Part shown: positions 8,469 to 17,716 of the stretch, one piece after another
Layout of the letters: the number at the start of each line of letters is the position of its first letter
Numbering within the stretch: position 1 is the stretch's first letter
From: Kangsaoukella pontilimi
GTDB lineage: Bacteria > Pseudomonadota > Alphaproteobacteria > Rhodobacterales > Rhodobacteraceae
DNA length: 64,000 nt
Direction: 5' to 3'
Assembly (NCBI RefSeq): GCF_009830125.1
Contig: NZ_WUPT01000001.1
Span: 1,612,001 to 1,676,000 of the forward strand
The notes under the pieces: generated by a model
Seen by the model: the letters and a program-made list of their open reading frames with translations, nothing else
Database searches by the model: none
What the model was told of the DNA's origin: nothing
Made by a program: the position numbers and the translations under genes

Positions 8469-10010
8469 TCAGGATTTCCCTTGTTGGAGGTCGGAAGTTT
8501 CGGTGACGGCGTGCGCCCTCTGGCGGGCGCGCCGCGCCTTCATGCCGGAGTAGAGCGCATAGACGAGGAGGAGCGCAGTGATCGCGATGAGCGTGCCACT
8601 GATCGGTCGGGTCAGAAAAACCGTGGGGTCCCCGCGCGAAAGCAGCATGGCGCGGCGCAGTTGCTCTTCCATCATGGGCCCAAGAACAAAACCGATCAGA
8701 AAGGGCGCGGGCTCAAAGCGGAACAGCCGCATCAGGTAACCCGCCCACCCGAAGACCAGCGTCAGCCAGACGTCGAAGACGTTGTTGTTCAGCGAGTAGA
8801 CGCCCACGCAGATCAGCACGATGATCGTGGGGTACATGTACTTGTAAGGAATTTTCAGAAGCCGGACCCAAAGGCCGATCAGCGGGATGTTCAGGATCAG
8901 AAGCAGGATGTTCCCGATCAGGAAGCTCGCCACGAGGCCCCAGAAAAGGTCGGCATGATCTACCAGCAGCCGGGGCCCCGGCACGATGCCGTACATCATC
9001 AGCGCACCGATCACGAGCGCCATGGACGCGCTGCCCGGCACACCGAGCGTCAGCGTTGGAATGAAGGCGGTTTGCGTGGCCGAGTTGTTCGCGGCCTCGG
9101 GCACCGCGACACCCTCGATCGCGCCCTTGCCGAAACCGGCACGGTTCGGGGAAACCTTCTTCTCGACGGCATAAGCGACGGCCGAGGCCACGGTCTGACC
9201 GGTTCCCGGTAGCGCCCCGAAGAAGCTGCCGATGCCCGACCCGCGCATGATCGGGCCGAACATGGCCTTCCATTCGGCGCGCGACGGGTAGAATTTCTTG
9301 TAATCGATCTCGTTCTGGAATGCGCCGCTCGCATTCGCGCGGATCGAAACGATCAGCTCGCCCACTCCGAAAAGGCCCATCGCCACGATCACGAGGTGAA
9401 CACCGTCGCGCATCTCGGGGATGCCCATGGTGAAGCGCTCGGCGCCCGTGGTGATGTCGACGCCGACCGTTCCCAGCATGAGGCCGGCGACAACCATGGT
9501 GATCCCCTTCAGCGGGCTGCCATTCGACACGGCCGAAGCAGCGACAAGGCCCAGGAGAATGACCGCAAAATATTCGGTCGGTCCGAAATTCAGGGCGAGC
9601 TCGGCCAGTCCCGGCGCAAGCACGGCCATGACGATCATGCCCACGATGCCGCCCCCGAACGAGGCGATTGCACTTGCGAATAGCGCGATGCCCGCGCGAC
9701 CGTCGCGCGCCATGGGATAGCCGTCGATACAGGTGATCGAGGATGACGGCGTGCCGGGGATATTCATCAGGATCGAAGCGATCGATCCCCCGTATTCCGC
9801 GCCGTAGTAGACACCGGCGATCATCACCAGAGCCGATGTGGGCTCAAGGTAGAAGGTCAGTGGAAGGATCATCGAGATCGCGGCCATCGACCCGATGCCG
9901 GGCAGCACGCCGATGAAGGTGCCAAGGAAGACGCCGACGAAGCAATAGAGCAGGTTCTCGGGCTGCAGGGCAACGAGAAGGCCGTTTCCGAAACCGGAGA
10001 TAATCTCCAT
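8469..10010 (-). CDS. tctA: Tripartite tricarboxylate transporter large permease TctA
   Basis: 513 residues, about 11-12 hydrophobic segments. TctA signatures are visible: GTFIGVLPGIGSMAAISMIL near the N-terminus, YYGAEYGGSIASILMNIPGT around 70-90, and a second repeat GSFFGALPGTGQTVASAVAY with FIPTLTLGVPGS. These two Gly/Pro-rich loops line the transport path. Inner membrane, driven by an ion gradient. Between tctB (1-base gap) and tctC. Confidence 0.94.
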   Translation of the reverse strand: MEIISGFGNGLLVALQPENLLYCFVGVFLGTFIGVLPGIGSMAAISMILPLTFYLEPTSALVMIAGVYYGAEYGGSIASILMNIPGTPSSSITCIDGYPMARDGRAGIALFASAIASFGGGIVGMIVMAVLAPGLAELALNFGPTEYFAVILLGLVAASAVSNGSPLKGITMVVAGLMLGTVGVDITTGAERFTMGIPEMRDGVHLVIVAMGLFGVGELIVSIRANASGAFQNEIDYKKFYPSRAEWKAMFGPIMRGSGIGSFFGALPGTGQTVASAVAYAVEKKVSPNRAGFGKGAIEGVAVPEAANNSATQTAFIPTLTLGVPGSASMALVIGALMMYGIVPGPRLLVDHADLFWGLVASFLIGNILLLILNIPLIGLWVRLLKIPYKYMYPTIIVLICVGVYSLNNNVFDVWLTLVFGWAGYLMRLFRFEPAPFLIGFVLGPMMEEQLRRAMLLSRGDPTVFLTRPISGTLIAITALLLVYALYSGMKARRARQRAHAVTETSDLQQGKS

Positions 10011-10011
10011 C

Positions 10012-10500
10012 TCACAGCCCTCCGAATGGGGCGAAAGGCAGGCCTATCAGACCGATGAAAAGCGCCCAGCAGGCCAGTGACACCAGCGCCCCGAGGATAA
10101 TCTTTCCGACAATCGGCAAGGACGGGTCCGGCACGCTGGCCGTGATAACCGTCAGGAAAGCGCCGGGAACGAGACCGATCCGACCGACGGTCAGCGCAAA
10201 TATGGCCAGAGCGGCCCCGATGGCCGCAAAGGAAATCCAGTCAGGGCGCTCTGCGTCAGAAGTATCTCTGAGATCACTTGCGATGACGACGAGCGAAAGA
10301 ACCGCAAGAATGAAGCCGGTGATGACCGGGAACGCACCGGTTCCAAGGCGGCGCGGCGATCCGACGCCAAGCTCATAGCCCCCAAGAATGAACACGATGC
10401 TCAGGATCAGAAGCGCAACTCCGCCGAGCGCGCCAAGGTAGGCATGCGGCGGTCGCGCTGTGTCTTCGCTTCTGCGCAGGCGGAGCAAGAGATCTTTCAT
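10012..10500 (-). CDS. tctB: Tripartite tricarboxylate transporter small permease TctB
   Basis: 162 residues with four membrane helices (about 25-45, 60-75, 92-112, 125-155), the usual TctB layout. The N-terminal GSPRRLGTGAFPVITGFIL motif between helices 1 and 2 is typical of the family. Its start overlaps the uraD stop by 4 bases, so the transporter is translated from the same message as OHCU decarboxylase. Confidence 0.88.
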   Translation of the reverse strand: MKDLLLRLRRSEDTARPPHAYLGALGGVALLILSIVFILGGYELGVGSPRRLGTGAFPVITGFILAVLSLVVIASDLRDTSDAERPDWISFAAIGAALAIFALTVGRIGLVPGAFLTVITASVPDPSLPIVGKIILGALVSLACWALFIGLIGLPFAPFGGL

Positions 10501-11090
10501 GTCACTTCACCGTCGGAATTCGCGCTGGTAACGGTCGTCGGCTCCAGTTCCCGCGAACTCCGGTCCGTGCCGGTCAGCTTTTTAAGGCGCGCCTTCATCA
10601 CGGAAACGACCTGATCAAGCGCGCGCGCCAGTTCCTCGCCGGGCTCCGCGGCGATCCGGCTCTCGAACTGCGCGATCACGCTTTCGAGGCTGTCATGTTC
10701 GTGAAGGGCAATGATGAACGGATAGCCGTGCCGGCGCGAGTATTGCCGGTTGAGATCGGTCAACTCTGCCGCTGCCACGGCGTCGAGGGCCAAAAGGTCG
10801 AGCCGGCCCTGCTCGCTCTGCGACGCCGACGTCATGTTTGACGGATCGGGCGGTGAAAGTTCGGGATGGGCGCAAAGCAGATGCAGCGCTTCGTCCCGCG
10901 AAAGGCTTCGCACTTCTGTGTCGAGCCAGGCCGCCAGGTCGTCTGCGTTCCTGAAAGGGCGGGCTTGCGCCGCGCGATGGGCCAGCCAGGTCGAGCGCTC
11001 GACAATCCTGTCCATCATGGCCGTGGCCTGACCACTGGTCGCCCGATTGAGCGCATCGATTGAAAAGGCGAGCGGCGCGGTGCCCTGCAT
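10497..11090 (-). CDS. uraD: OHCU decarboxylase (urate pathway)
   Basis: 197 residues. The family decarboxylates 2-oxo-4-hydroxy-4-carboxy-5-ureidoimidazoline to S-allantoin. Visible signatures: IVERSTWLAHRAAQARPF (first helix pair), LLCAHPELSP with the catalytic His, SEQGRL with the expected Glu, and LNRQYSRRHGYPFIIALHEH. I chose the ATG at 11090, preceded by GGGGG; an upstream in-frame start adds 13 residues without homology. First gene of the minus-strand operon with tctBAC, and divergent to a LysR regulator. Confidence 0.9.
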   Translation of the reverse strand: MQGTAPLAFSIDALNRATSGQATAMMDRIVERSTWLAHRAAQARPFRNADDLAAWLDTEVRSLSRDEALHLLCAHPELSPPDPSNMTSASQSEQGRLDLLALDAVAAAELTDLNRQYSRRHGYPFIIALHEHDSLESVIAQFESRIAAEPGEELARALDQVVSVMKARLKKLTGTDRSSRELEPTTVTSANSDGEVT

Positions 11091-11195
11091 CTGAACCCCC
11101 AGAACTGAGGGAATGCTAGCGCCGGCCAAGCGTTGCCAACAATTTCAAAATCATCCATGCTGCATTCGCAAAATGGCAATGGTGGGAGAGATGTA

Positions 11196-12113
11196 GTGGC
11201 GTTGCACGTCCTGCCGCGGGCGCTGAATTACCTTGAAACGGTTGCTCGGCTCGGGTCGATCCAGGCTGCTTCACGGTCTCTGGGGATTGCTGCCTCGGCG
11301 ATCGACCGACAGATCATTGCCTTGGAGGAAGGATGCCAAACACCTCTATTCGAGCGGCATGCACGGGGTATGCGGCTGACATCGGCGGGAGAGGCCGCGG
11401 TGCTTCTCGCCCGTCGATGGCGCGCTGACGAGGAGCGCCTCGAAGAGACGATCCGCACGATGCGAGGCGAGCAATTCGGAACAGTTCGCCTTGGCGCAAT
11501 GGACAGTCTCGTGAACTCGATCCTGCCCGACCTCGTGTCTACTTTCGCGGAGCGATACCCGCGGATCCGTTTTTCCGTCGACATTCTTACGCCGCAGGAT
11601 GCCGCCCACGAACTTGAAATCGGCAGCATCGACCTTGCTCTGGCGTTCAATCTTCCCGATGACCGGTCACGGCATGTTCTTTGGTCTGCGCCCTTGCCGT
11701 TCGGATGCGTTGTGGGGCGCGGCCATAGCCTTTGGGACTGTCCGCGAACGACTCTCGGCGAAGCGGCGAAACACCCATTGGCCGCCCAGAGCCGCGTCCT
11801 GCCCGTGCGCGAATATCTCGATAAGCGCTTTGGATGGCTGTTCGATCCGGCGGAGCCGGCGTTGGTCACGAACTCGCTTCAGTTCATGAAGCAGATGCTT
11901 GTCGGTGGAAAGTATCTCGCGATCACTTCGCAATTGGATGCGCTGAGCGAATTGGAGAACGGTACGCTCCGGTTCGTGCCGATAACCGATCAGAACCTTC
12001 GCCCGCAGTCCATCAGCGTCGCCGTCGATGCGCGCCGTCCATTGTCGCGGGCGGCGCGTTTGGTTGGAGAGGCTCTTGCCGATACGCTTTCGACCAGACT
12101 GGAAGCCATTTGA
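11196..12113 (+). CDS. LysR-family transcriptional regulator
   Basis: 305 residues from a GTG start chosen because GGGAGAG lies 5 bases upstream; in-frame alternatives are ATG 11157 and TTG 11133. The N-terminal winged helix includes LNYLETVARLGSIQAASRSL and IDRQIIALEEGCQTPLFERH; the rest is a substrate-binding-like effector domain. It is divergently transcribed from uraD-tctBAC and is the obvious candidate regulator, with the purine-type substrate as likely inducer. Confidence 0.9.
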   Translation: MALHVLPRALNYLETVARLGSIQAASRSLGIAASAIDRQIIALEEGCQTPLFERHARGMRLTSAGEAAVLLARRWRADEERLEETIRTMRGEQFGTVRLGAMDSLVNSILPDLVSTFAERYPRIRFSVDILTPQDAAHELEIGSIDLALAFNLPDDRSRHVLWSAPLPFGCVVGRGHSLWDCPRTTLGEAAKHPLAAQSRVLPVREYLDKRFGWLFDPAEPALVTNSLQFMKQMLVGGKYLAITSQLDALSELENGTLRFVPITDQNLRPQSISVAVDARRPLSRAARLVGEALADTLSTRLEAI

Positions 12114-12434
12114 CTGTTTGTCGAAGTGCTCGACTCCTCTGACCGCCCACAAAAAGGCCTGCAGTCGTAAAAGAAACGAGCGTCCGATTTCGGGGCTGAA
12201 CCGGTCCCCCTTCCGGCCAAACGCGGAGCCTGCCCAGGGCGACTTGTTACAATTCGTCTCCGACGCTTTCATCAGATCAGAAACGTGCCCGTCATGCGGA
12301 AATGACTGAGCCTCACGAACACAGACTGAAAGACCCACCTCGTGACGAGAAGATTTTGGAGATTTGACGGCTTGGACATCGTGGCGTCTTCGTCCGGGCT
12401 TCTTGCAACACCGGACATGCGGTAAAGTGCGGAG
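12114..12434 (+). other. Intergenic region, nothing recognised
   Basis: 321 bases between the LysR gene and the exported sialidase-like gene. No gene, tRNA or strong hairpin is visible. Weak open frames on both strands lack ribosome binding sites and family resemblance. Confidence 0.5.
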
Positions 12435-13640
12435 ATGTTAAGGATCATCGCCGGTATACTCGTTCTCTTGGGCTTGGCTTGTTCAGTCGCTGCCGAGGAA
12501 TTGGCCACTTTCGAGGAGTTCCAATTCCCGGGCAGTCCAGACGCACAAGAGCCGTTTCTGCATGCGACCGCGGACGGTCGTCTCCTGATGAGTTGGATGG
12601 AGAGGTCTGGACGTGGCACATCCGTCAAGATCGCCAGCCTTGAGAACGGGCAGTGGGACGAGCCACGACTTGTGACGACGTCCTCCTCTCTCTTCGTCAA
12701 CTGGGCCGACTTCCCGTCCGTCGCAGAGTTCTCCGACGGCACGCTCATTGTTCACTGGCTGCAAAGAGCGGGAGCATCAGCCTACGCCTATGACGTGCGC
12801 ATCGCTCTTTCCGACGACAACGGCGACACATGGTCGACACCGATGGCACCCCACAGGGACATGGTGCAGGCCCAGCATGGCTTCGTCACTCTGGCGCCCT
12901 TTCAAGACAAAGTGACCGCCGTTTGGCTCGACGGGCGAGCCTATGACGGCGACCTCGTGGAAGAGGGCGCACAATCCGGGCAAATGCAGCTTCGTTCGGC
13001 AGAGATCTCGTCCGATGGCGGCATGGGTTCCGAAATCGCCGTTGATTTCACGACCTGTTCCTGTTGCCAGACAGCAGCGGCCATCGCCGGGGATGAACTG
13101 CTGGTTGTCTATCGCGACCGTACGGAATCCGAGGTTCGCGATATTTCTCTGGTGCGTTTGCACGAGGGCGCTTGGTCCGTCCCCCGAACCGTCCACGCGG
13201 ACAATTGGGAGATTTCCGGCTGTCCGGTCGACGGTCCGTCGATTTCGGCGCAAGAAAAAGAGGTTGCAGTGGCCTGGTTCACCGGGGCCGGAGACGAACC
13301 TGCCGTGAAAGTGGCGTTTTCAACTGACGGCGCAAGCAGTTTCGGAGACCCGGTGCGGGTCGATATGGGCGAGCCCGTCGGGCGGGTGAACACGGCGATG
13401 CTTGCCGATGGAACGACACTTGTCTCCTGGGTCGAATGGCAGGGGTCGAGCGAAGTCCTGCTGGTTTGCCATGTTACAGCCGATGGATGCGGCAAGACCC
13501 ACCGACTGGTCGAGAATTCGGAAGGCAGTTCGATGAATTTCCCGCAGATGGCGGCTACGGCAGATGGTATTTTCGTGGCCTGGACGCACCCGCTGCCCGA
13601 CGGTCGCGATACGGTCAGGATCATGAGGTCCGCGCGCTAG
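12435..13640 (+). CDS. Exported sialidase/BNR-like beta-propeller protein
   Basis: 401 residues with a signal peptide (MLRIIAGILVLLGLACSVAA). Repeated Asp-box-like turns (ALSDDNGDTWSTP, FSTDGASSFGDPV) and aromatic beta blades mark a sialidase-fold propeller. A CSCC cluster (around residue 200) and single Cys residues further on could form disulfides or bind metal. The catalytic Arg triad and Tyr of true sialidases are not evident, so glycan cleavage should not be assumed. It lies next to a c-type cytochrome and copper genes, which hints at a cell-envelope redox or metal role. Confidence 0.7.
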   Translation: MLRIIAGILVLLGLACSVAAEELATFEEFQFPGSPDAQEPFLHATADGRLLMSWMERSGRGTSVKIASLENGQWDEPRLVTTSSSLFVNWADFPSVAEFSDGTLIVHWLQRAGASAYAYDVRIALSDDNGDTWSTPMAPHRDMVQAQHGFVTLAPFQDKVTAVWLDGRAYDGDLVEEGAQSGQMQLRSAEISSDGGMGSEIAVDFTTCSCCQTAAAIAGDELLVVYRDRTESEVRDISLVRLHEGAWSVPRTVHADNWEISGCPVDGPSISAQEKEVAVAWFTGAGDEPAVKVAFSTDGASSFGDPVRVDMGEPVGRVNTAMLADGTTLVSWVEWQGSSEVLLVCHVTADGCGKTHRLVENSEGSSMNFPQMAATADGIFVAWTHPLPDGRDTVRIMRSAR

Positions 13641-13780
13641 ACCGGGACAGGGTTGTTGCAACTCGATGGAGTGCCGGGGCGTGTCGGCATGATCTGCGCG
13701 CGCCCCCGCAGTTCTGCCGGATTGTGCCGGTTACGGGGCAAGAAACACCTGCCAAAGGCCGGCTATCCGGCCGGAGACCC

Positions 13781-14224
13781 TTACAGGATGCCGTTGGCCG
13801 TCTGAAGTGCCCGAATATACGCAACGATCGCGGCGACATCGCCTTGGGTAAGGCCATCGATCGGCGGCATATTTCCGAAGTTCCAGTGATGCGCCCTGAC
13901 GCCGTTCTGCGTGGCCAGCCAGAATGCGGCATCCCCATGGTGGCCGGGCTCGTAGATCTTGTGGACGAGTGGAGGGCCTGATCCATCGACGCCAGCGGCG
14001 TTCTCTCCATGGCATGCAATGCACTTCGCTTCAAACGCCCGCTTGCCCATCACGGCGATGTCGGTCAGCGTCTCCGGCAACCTGACCTGGACAAGCGCCG
14101 CACCCGACGGAGCGCCTTCGGAAGTGACAGTGGAGCCACTTTCGTTTGAGCCGTCCCAAGTCAGAAATACCCCGGCCGCGAGTGCGAACGCGATCGCCAG
14201 AGCCATGTAACCGAGCTTGCCCAT
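13781..14224 (-). CDS. Membrane-anchored c-type cytochrome
   Basis: 147 residues. The ATG at 14224 is preceded by AGGA. An N-terminal hydrophobic helix (about 6-23) is followed by a class I cytochrome c domain with one haem site, CIACH, after KRAFEAK, and a GNMPPIDGLTQGDVAAIVAYI segment supplying the Met ligand. It should work on the periplasmic side. It is convergent with the sialidase-like gene, with a small GGCCGG/CCGGCC hairpin between them (13757-13772). Confidence 0.9.
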   Translation of the reverse strand: MGKLGYMALAIAFALAAGVFLTWDGSNESGSTVTSEGAPSGAALVQVRLPETLTDIAVMGKRAFEAKCIACHGENAAGVDGSGPPLVHKIYEPGHHGDAAFWLATQNGVRAHHWNFGNMPPIDGLTQGDVAAIVAYIRALQTANGIL

Positions 14225-14646
14225 GCAATTTCCTAGCCGTGAAGAAGGCATCTGTACGTCCGACGACCTTCAGGTGCCTTCTCTACCCGAAAACCGAACG
14301 ATTTCAACGTAATCCCCAGGCCAAATTCCTGCCCCGGCACCATTCTGCGAAAGCGTCGTTTCGACAATGTGCATCGCGCTGAGCGGGGAATGGCGCATTG
14401 GTAAAAGGGCATGGGCTTCGGAAGTCTTTCTCCTGATGTCGATATCTTCTGCTCCTGCCTCATCGAGACGACGGTCCTCGATCTAGAGGTCTACGAGAAG
14501 GAAGCCGAGTTTGCTCCGCAGAAGATGGTGTGCCGACACTGGCAGAGCGCCTTTGTCGGCTCCCCGCCCGGCCCGGCCTCCGCTGCTTAAACGCCCTGAA
14601 TGTCCGTGTTCCATCTCTTCAGCTTTCCGGCAGTGTCAGTTCCGCT
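14225..14646. other. Intergenic region, no convincing gene
   Basis: 422 bases between the cytochrome gene and copA. A 59-codon plus-strand frame at 14411-14590 has two Cys clusters, but its only Shine-Dalgarno-like sequence directly abuts the ATG, and no family is recognised, so I do not call it. No tRNA or clear terminator is visible. Confidence 0.45.
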
Positions 14647-17091
14647 TCAAAGTTTCAGGCCGCGCAGTCTCAGCGCGTTTCCGATGACCGAGACTGACGA
14701 CAGGCTCATTGCTGCTGCGGCGATCATTGGCGAAAGCAGCACTCCGAGGATCGGATAAAGAATTCCGGCCGCCACCGGAACGCCGGCCGTGTTGTAGACG
14801 AAGGCAAAGAACAGGTTCTGCCGGATGTTGCGCATCGTCGCGTGGGCAAGGCGCCGCGCGCGAACAATGCCGTTCAGGTCGCCTTTTACCAGCGTGACAC
14901 CGGCGCTTTCCATGGCGACGTCCGCACCGGTGCCCATGGCGATCCCGACATCTGCCGCAGCGAGGGCGGGCGCATCATTGACGCCGTCGCCCGCCATGGC
15001 GACACTCAAGCCGTCTTTGCGGAATGCTTCGACCAATGCGCCCTTCTCCTCCGGGCTGACCTCGGCACGAACTTCGTCGATACCAAGCTCCCGCGCGACG
15101 GCTTCGGCGGTGCGACGGCTGTCGCCCGTGGCCATGACGATCTTGATGCCTTCCTCGTGCAGCGCCCGGATGGCGTCGGGAGTCGAGGCTTTGATCCGGT
15201 CGGCGACGGCCACGATTCCGGCAAGCTGACCTGCAAACGCCAGAAGCATCGCCGTTTTGCCCTCGGACTGAAGAGCGGACATACGATCTTCGATGGCTGA
15301 GATGTCGACACCCAGATCCGACATCAGGGCAGGATTCCCAAGCGCAACGTCCTCACCCTCGATCCGGCCTTTCACACCCTTGCCGGTCACTGCCTCGAAC
15401 TCCTCCGCACGCAGCTCAGGCACCGATCGCTCGGTCGCACCGGCAAGGATGGCTTCGGCCAGGGGATGCTCGGACCCACGCTCCAGCGCGGCAGCCAGCG
15501 TCAGAATACGGGCATCATCAACATCGCCCAGAGCAATGACGTCGGTCAGGCTGGGCTGCCCCTCGGTCAGCGTTCCGGTCTTATCCACGATCAGCACGTC
15601 TACGCCCGCGAGACGCTCCAGCGCCTCGGCGTCCCGGATCAGGACGCCGGCCTGAGCGCCACGCCCAGTGGCAACCATGATCGACATCGGCGTCGCAAGA
15701 CCGAGGGCGCAGGGGCAAGCTATGATCAGAACGCTGACCGCCGCCACCACCGCATAGGCAAGCGCCGGGCTCGGCCCCGCGAGAAGCCAAACGAGAAAGG
15801 CAATCGCGGCCACAGCGACGACGGCCGGCACGAAGTAGCCCGCCACGCGGTCCGCCACCGCCTGAATCGGCGCACGAGACCGCTGCGCCTGCGCAACCAT
15901 GTTGACGATCCGAGAGAGCACCGTGTCGCTGCCGACCGCGACAGCCTCCATCACGAAGCTGCCCGACTTGTTCATTGTGCCGCCCGTCACTGCATCGCCT
16001 GGCGACTTCTCGACCGGCACCGGCTCACCTGTGATCATGCTTTCATCGACGGCCGAGTGACCCTCTGTCAGATGCCCGTCCACCGGTATCGCTTCGCCCG
16101 GACGCACCCGCAGCCGGTCACCGGAGGTCACGGCGTCGAGGGGTACGTCCTCCTCACCCGCCTCCGTGACCCGGCGCGCGGTCTTGGGCGCCAGATCGAG
16201 GAGCGCACGTATCGCGTCGCCCGTACGGTCGCGCGCGGCAAGCTCCATCACCTGCCCGACCAGGACGAGGATCAGGATCACCGCCGACGCCTCGAAATAG
16301 ACCGGCGGCAAACCGTCCATGCCCAGAAGACTATCGGGGAAGACGCCTGGCGCGATTAGTCCCACAACGCTGAACAGATACGCGGCCCCGGTGCCGAGCA
16401 TGATCAGCGTCCACATATTCGGGCTTCGGTTCACGACCGACGCCCAGCCGCGCTTGAAGAACACTCTTGTCAGCCATAGAACCGGCGTCGCCAGCAGGAA
16501 TTGAAGCCAGACAAAGGCGCGATGTCCGATCCATTCATCGAAGGGGATGCCCACATGGGTGCCCATCTCCAGCGCGAAGACGGAAAAGGCCAGCGGTCCG
16601 CCAATCATCAGTCGCCGCTTGAAATCCACCAGCTCCGGGTTCGGCCCTGCGTCCGCCGTCGGCATCATCGGCTCCAAGGCCATGCCGCAGATAGGACAAT
16701 CGCCCGGCCCCTCCTGCACGATCTCGGGGTCCATCGGACAGGTATAGAGCGTCCCCTCTGGCATCGGTTCAGGCTCCGGCCTGTCCCCCAGAAACTGCTG
16801 CGGCTCGGCCTCGAACCTCTCCTGGCAGCGGCCCGAGCAGAAGTAGAACCTTTCGCCGTCATGCTTCGACATATGCTTCGCGGTGGCGCGGTTCACACTC
16901 ATGCCGCAGACGGGATCCTCAGCTTCGATATAGGCGCCGGGCTCCGCTACGAACTTCTCAAGGCAACGCGAACTGCAGAAATGATAGTCATGCCCGTCAT
17001 GGGTGTGGGCGGGCTTTCCCTTGGTCGGATCCACGGTCATTCCGCAGACCGGATCGCGAATAATGGCGGCATCTGAATGTGCGTCGGACAT
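14647..17091 (-). CDS. copA: Cu(+)-translocating P1B-type ATPase with two YHS domains
   Basis: 814 residues. In order: two YHS domains (each starting DPVCGM, near residues 13 and 59), a heavy-metal-binding segment ([20 protein letters not shown], about 117-136), then the P-type core. The core has the CPC metal site ([13 protein letters not shown]), the phosphorylated Asp in DKTGTLTEG, the [10 protein letters not shown] locus, the [16 protein letters not shown] hinge and the C-terminal [20 protein letters not shown] helix. It exports Cu(I) from the cytoplasm. It is divergent from cueR and has its own CueR-type operator. Confidence 0.95.
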   Translation of the reverse strand: MSDAHSDAAIIRDPVCGMTVDPTKGKPAHTHDGHDYHFCSSRCLEKFVAEPGAYIEAEDPVCGMSVNRATAKHMSKHDGERFYFCSGRCQERFEAEPQQFLGDRPEPEPMPEGTLYTCPMDPEIVQEGPGDCPICGMALEPMMPTADAGPNPELVDFKRRLMIGGPLAFSVFALEMGTHVGIPFDEWIGHRAFVWLQFLLATPVLWLTRVFFKRGWASVVNRSPNMWTLIMLGTGAAYLFSVVGLIAPGVFPDSLLGMDGLPPVYFEASAVILILVLVGQVMELAARDRTGDAIRALLDLAPKTARRVTEAGEEDVPLDAVTSGDRLRVRPGEAIPVDGHLTEGHSAVDESMITGEPVPVEKSPGDAVTGGTMNKSGSFVMEAVAVGSDTVLSRIVNMVAQAQRSRAPIQAVADRVAGYFVPAVVAVAAIAFLVWLLAGPSPALAYAVVAAVSVLIIACPCALGLATPMSIMVATGRGAQAGVLIRDAEALERLAGVDVLIVDKTGTLTEGQPSLTDVIALGDVDDARILTLAAALERGSEHPLAEAILAGATERSVPELRAEEFEAVTGKGVKGRIEGEDVALGNPALMSDLGVDISAIEDRMSALQSEGKTAMLLAFAGQLAGIVAVADRIKASTPDAIRALHEEGIKIVMATGDSRRTAEAVARELGIDEVRAEVSPEEKGALVEAFRKDGLSVAMAGDGVNDAPALAAADVGIAMGTGADVAMESAGVTLVKGDLNGIVRARRLAHATMRNIRQNLFFAFVYNTAGVPVAAGILYPILGVLLSPMIAAAAMSLSSVSVIGNALRLRGLKL

Positions 17092-17115
17092 GGCGTTCTC
17101 CTTCGAGTCGGAGGA

Positions 17116-17146
17116 CAGATAGGGCTTCCAGTTACTAGAAGGTCAA
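17116..17146 (-). promoter_or_regulatory. CueR-type promoter/operator for copA
   Basis: Read on the minus strand, -35 TTGACC (17146-17141) and -10 TATCTG (17121-17116) are separated by 19 bp. The spacer holds the dyad CTTCTAGTAACTGGAAG. An overlong 19-bp spacer filled by a dyad is the hallmark of MerR-family promoters. Confidence 0.8.
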
Positions 17147-17161
17147 CCCCGCGATCTTTTC

Positions 17162-17192
17162 TTGACCTTCCAGTCGCTGGAAGGCTTAAACC
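17162..17192 (+). promoter_or_regulatory. Second CueR-type promoter/operator, for cueR itself
   Basis: -35 TTGACC (17162-17167) is followed by the dyad CCTTCCAGTCGCTGGAAGG (17166-17184) and a TTAAAC/TAAACC -10 element (17186-17192), giving a spacer of 18-19 bp. The dyad closely matches the copA site, so CueR probably controls both directions. Confidence 0.72.
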
Positions 17193-17220
17193 GGAAATGT
17201 CCGCAAAAAGGAGGTGACCA

Positions 17221-17625
17221 ATGAATATCGGAGATGTTGCATCTGCCACCGGACTTCCGGCCAAAACGATCCGCTATTACGAGGACATAGATCTTGTAAG
17301 ACCCGCCCGCAGCGAGAACGGTTACCGCCATTTCAGCGACAGGGATCTTCACAAGCTCGCCTTTCTGGGCAGGGCGCGTTCGCTGGGTTTTACAATCGAG
17401 GAATGCAGGACCTTGATGTCACTCTACGATGATCGCGGCAGGGCGAGTGCCGACGTCAAAGAGATTGCCGAAGAACACCTTGGGCGCGTCGAAAGGAAGA
17501 TCGCCGAACTGCAGAGCCTTCAATCGACACTGAAACTTCTGGTGACGAGTTGCCATGGCAACGATCGTCCGGAATGCCCGATCCTCGATGACCTCGCAGG
17601 AGCGGGGATCAAAGCTGTCGTTTGA
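17221..17625 (+). CDS. cueR: Cu(I)-responsive MerR-family regulator CueR
   Basis: 134 residues. The N-terminal winged helix is MNIGDVASATGLPAKTIRYY with NGYRHFSDRDLHKL; a dimerisation coiled coil (about 75-108) leads to the metal loop CHGNDRPEC, two Cys spaced as in CueR/HmrR Cu(I) sensors. AAAAAGGAGGTGACC precedes the ATG. It is divergent from copA with two MerR-type dyads between the genes. Confidence 0.95.
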   Translation: MNIGDVASATGLPAKTIRYYEDIDLVRPARSENGYRHFSDRDLHKLAFLGRARSLGFTIEECRTLMSLYDDRGRASADVKEIAEEHLGRVERKIAELQSLQSTLKLLVTSCHGNDRPECPILDDLAGAGIKAVV

Positions 17626-17716
17626 GCGAGCGACCTTGACGGTCTCGGAGATCGCCGGAAATGCGTCATGCCCTGATCCGCGCGCCCGTCAACTTGCCGC
17701 TCCAAGGCATTTGCTG

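Noticed and set aside
7500-9212. Long open frame (570 codons) on the plus strand opposite tctC and tctA
   Set aside because: It mirrors two clear transporter genes, is rich in Arg/His/Asp as antisense frames of GC-rich genes are, and has no ribosome binding site or family.
14411-14590. 59-codon plus-strand frame with two Cys clusters upstream of copA's end
   Set aside because: The AAAAGGG directly abuts the ATG with no usable spacing, no family resemblance, and low coding signal.
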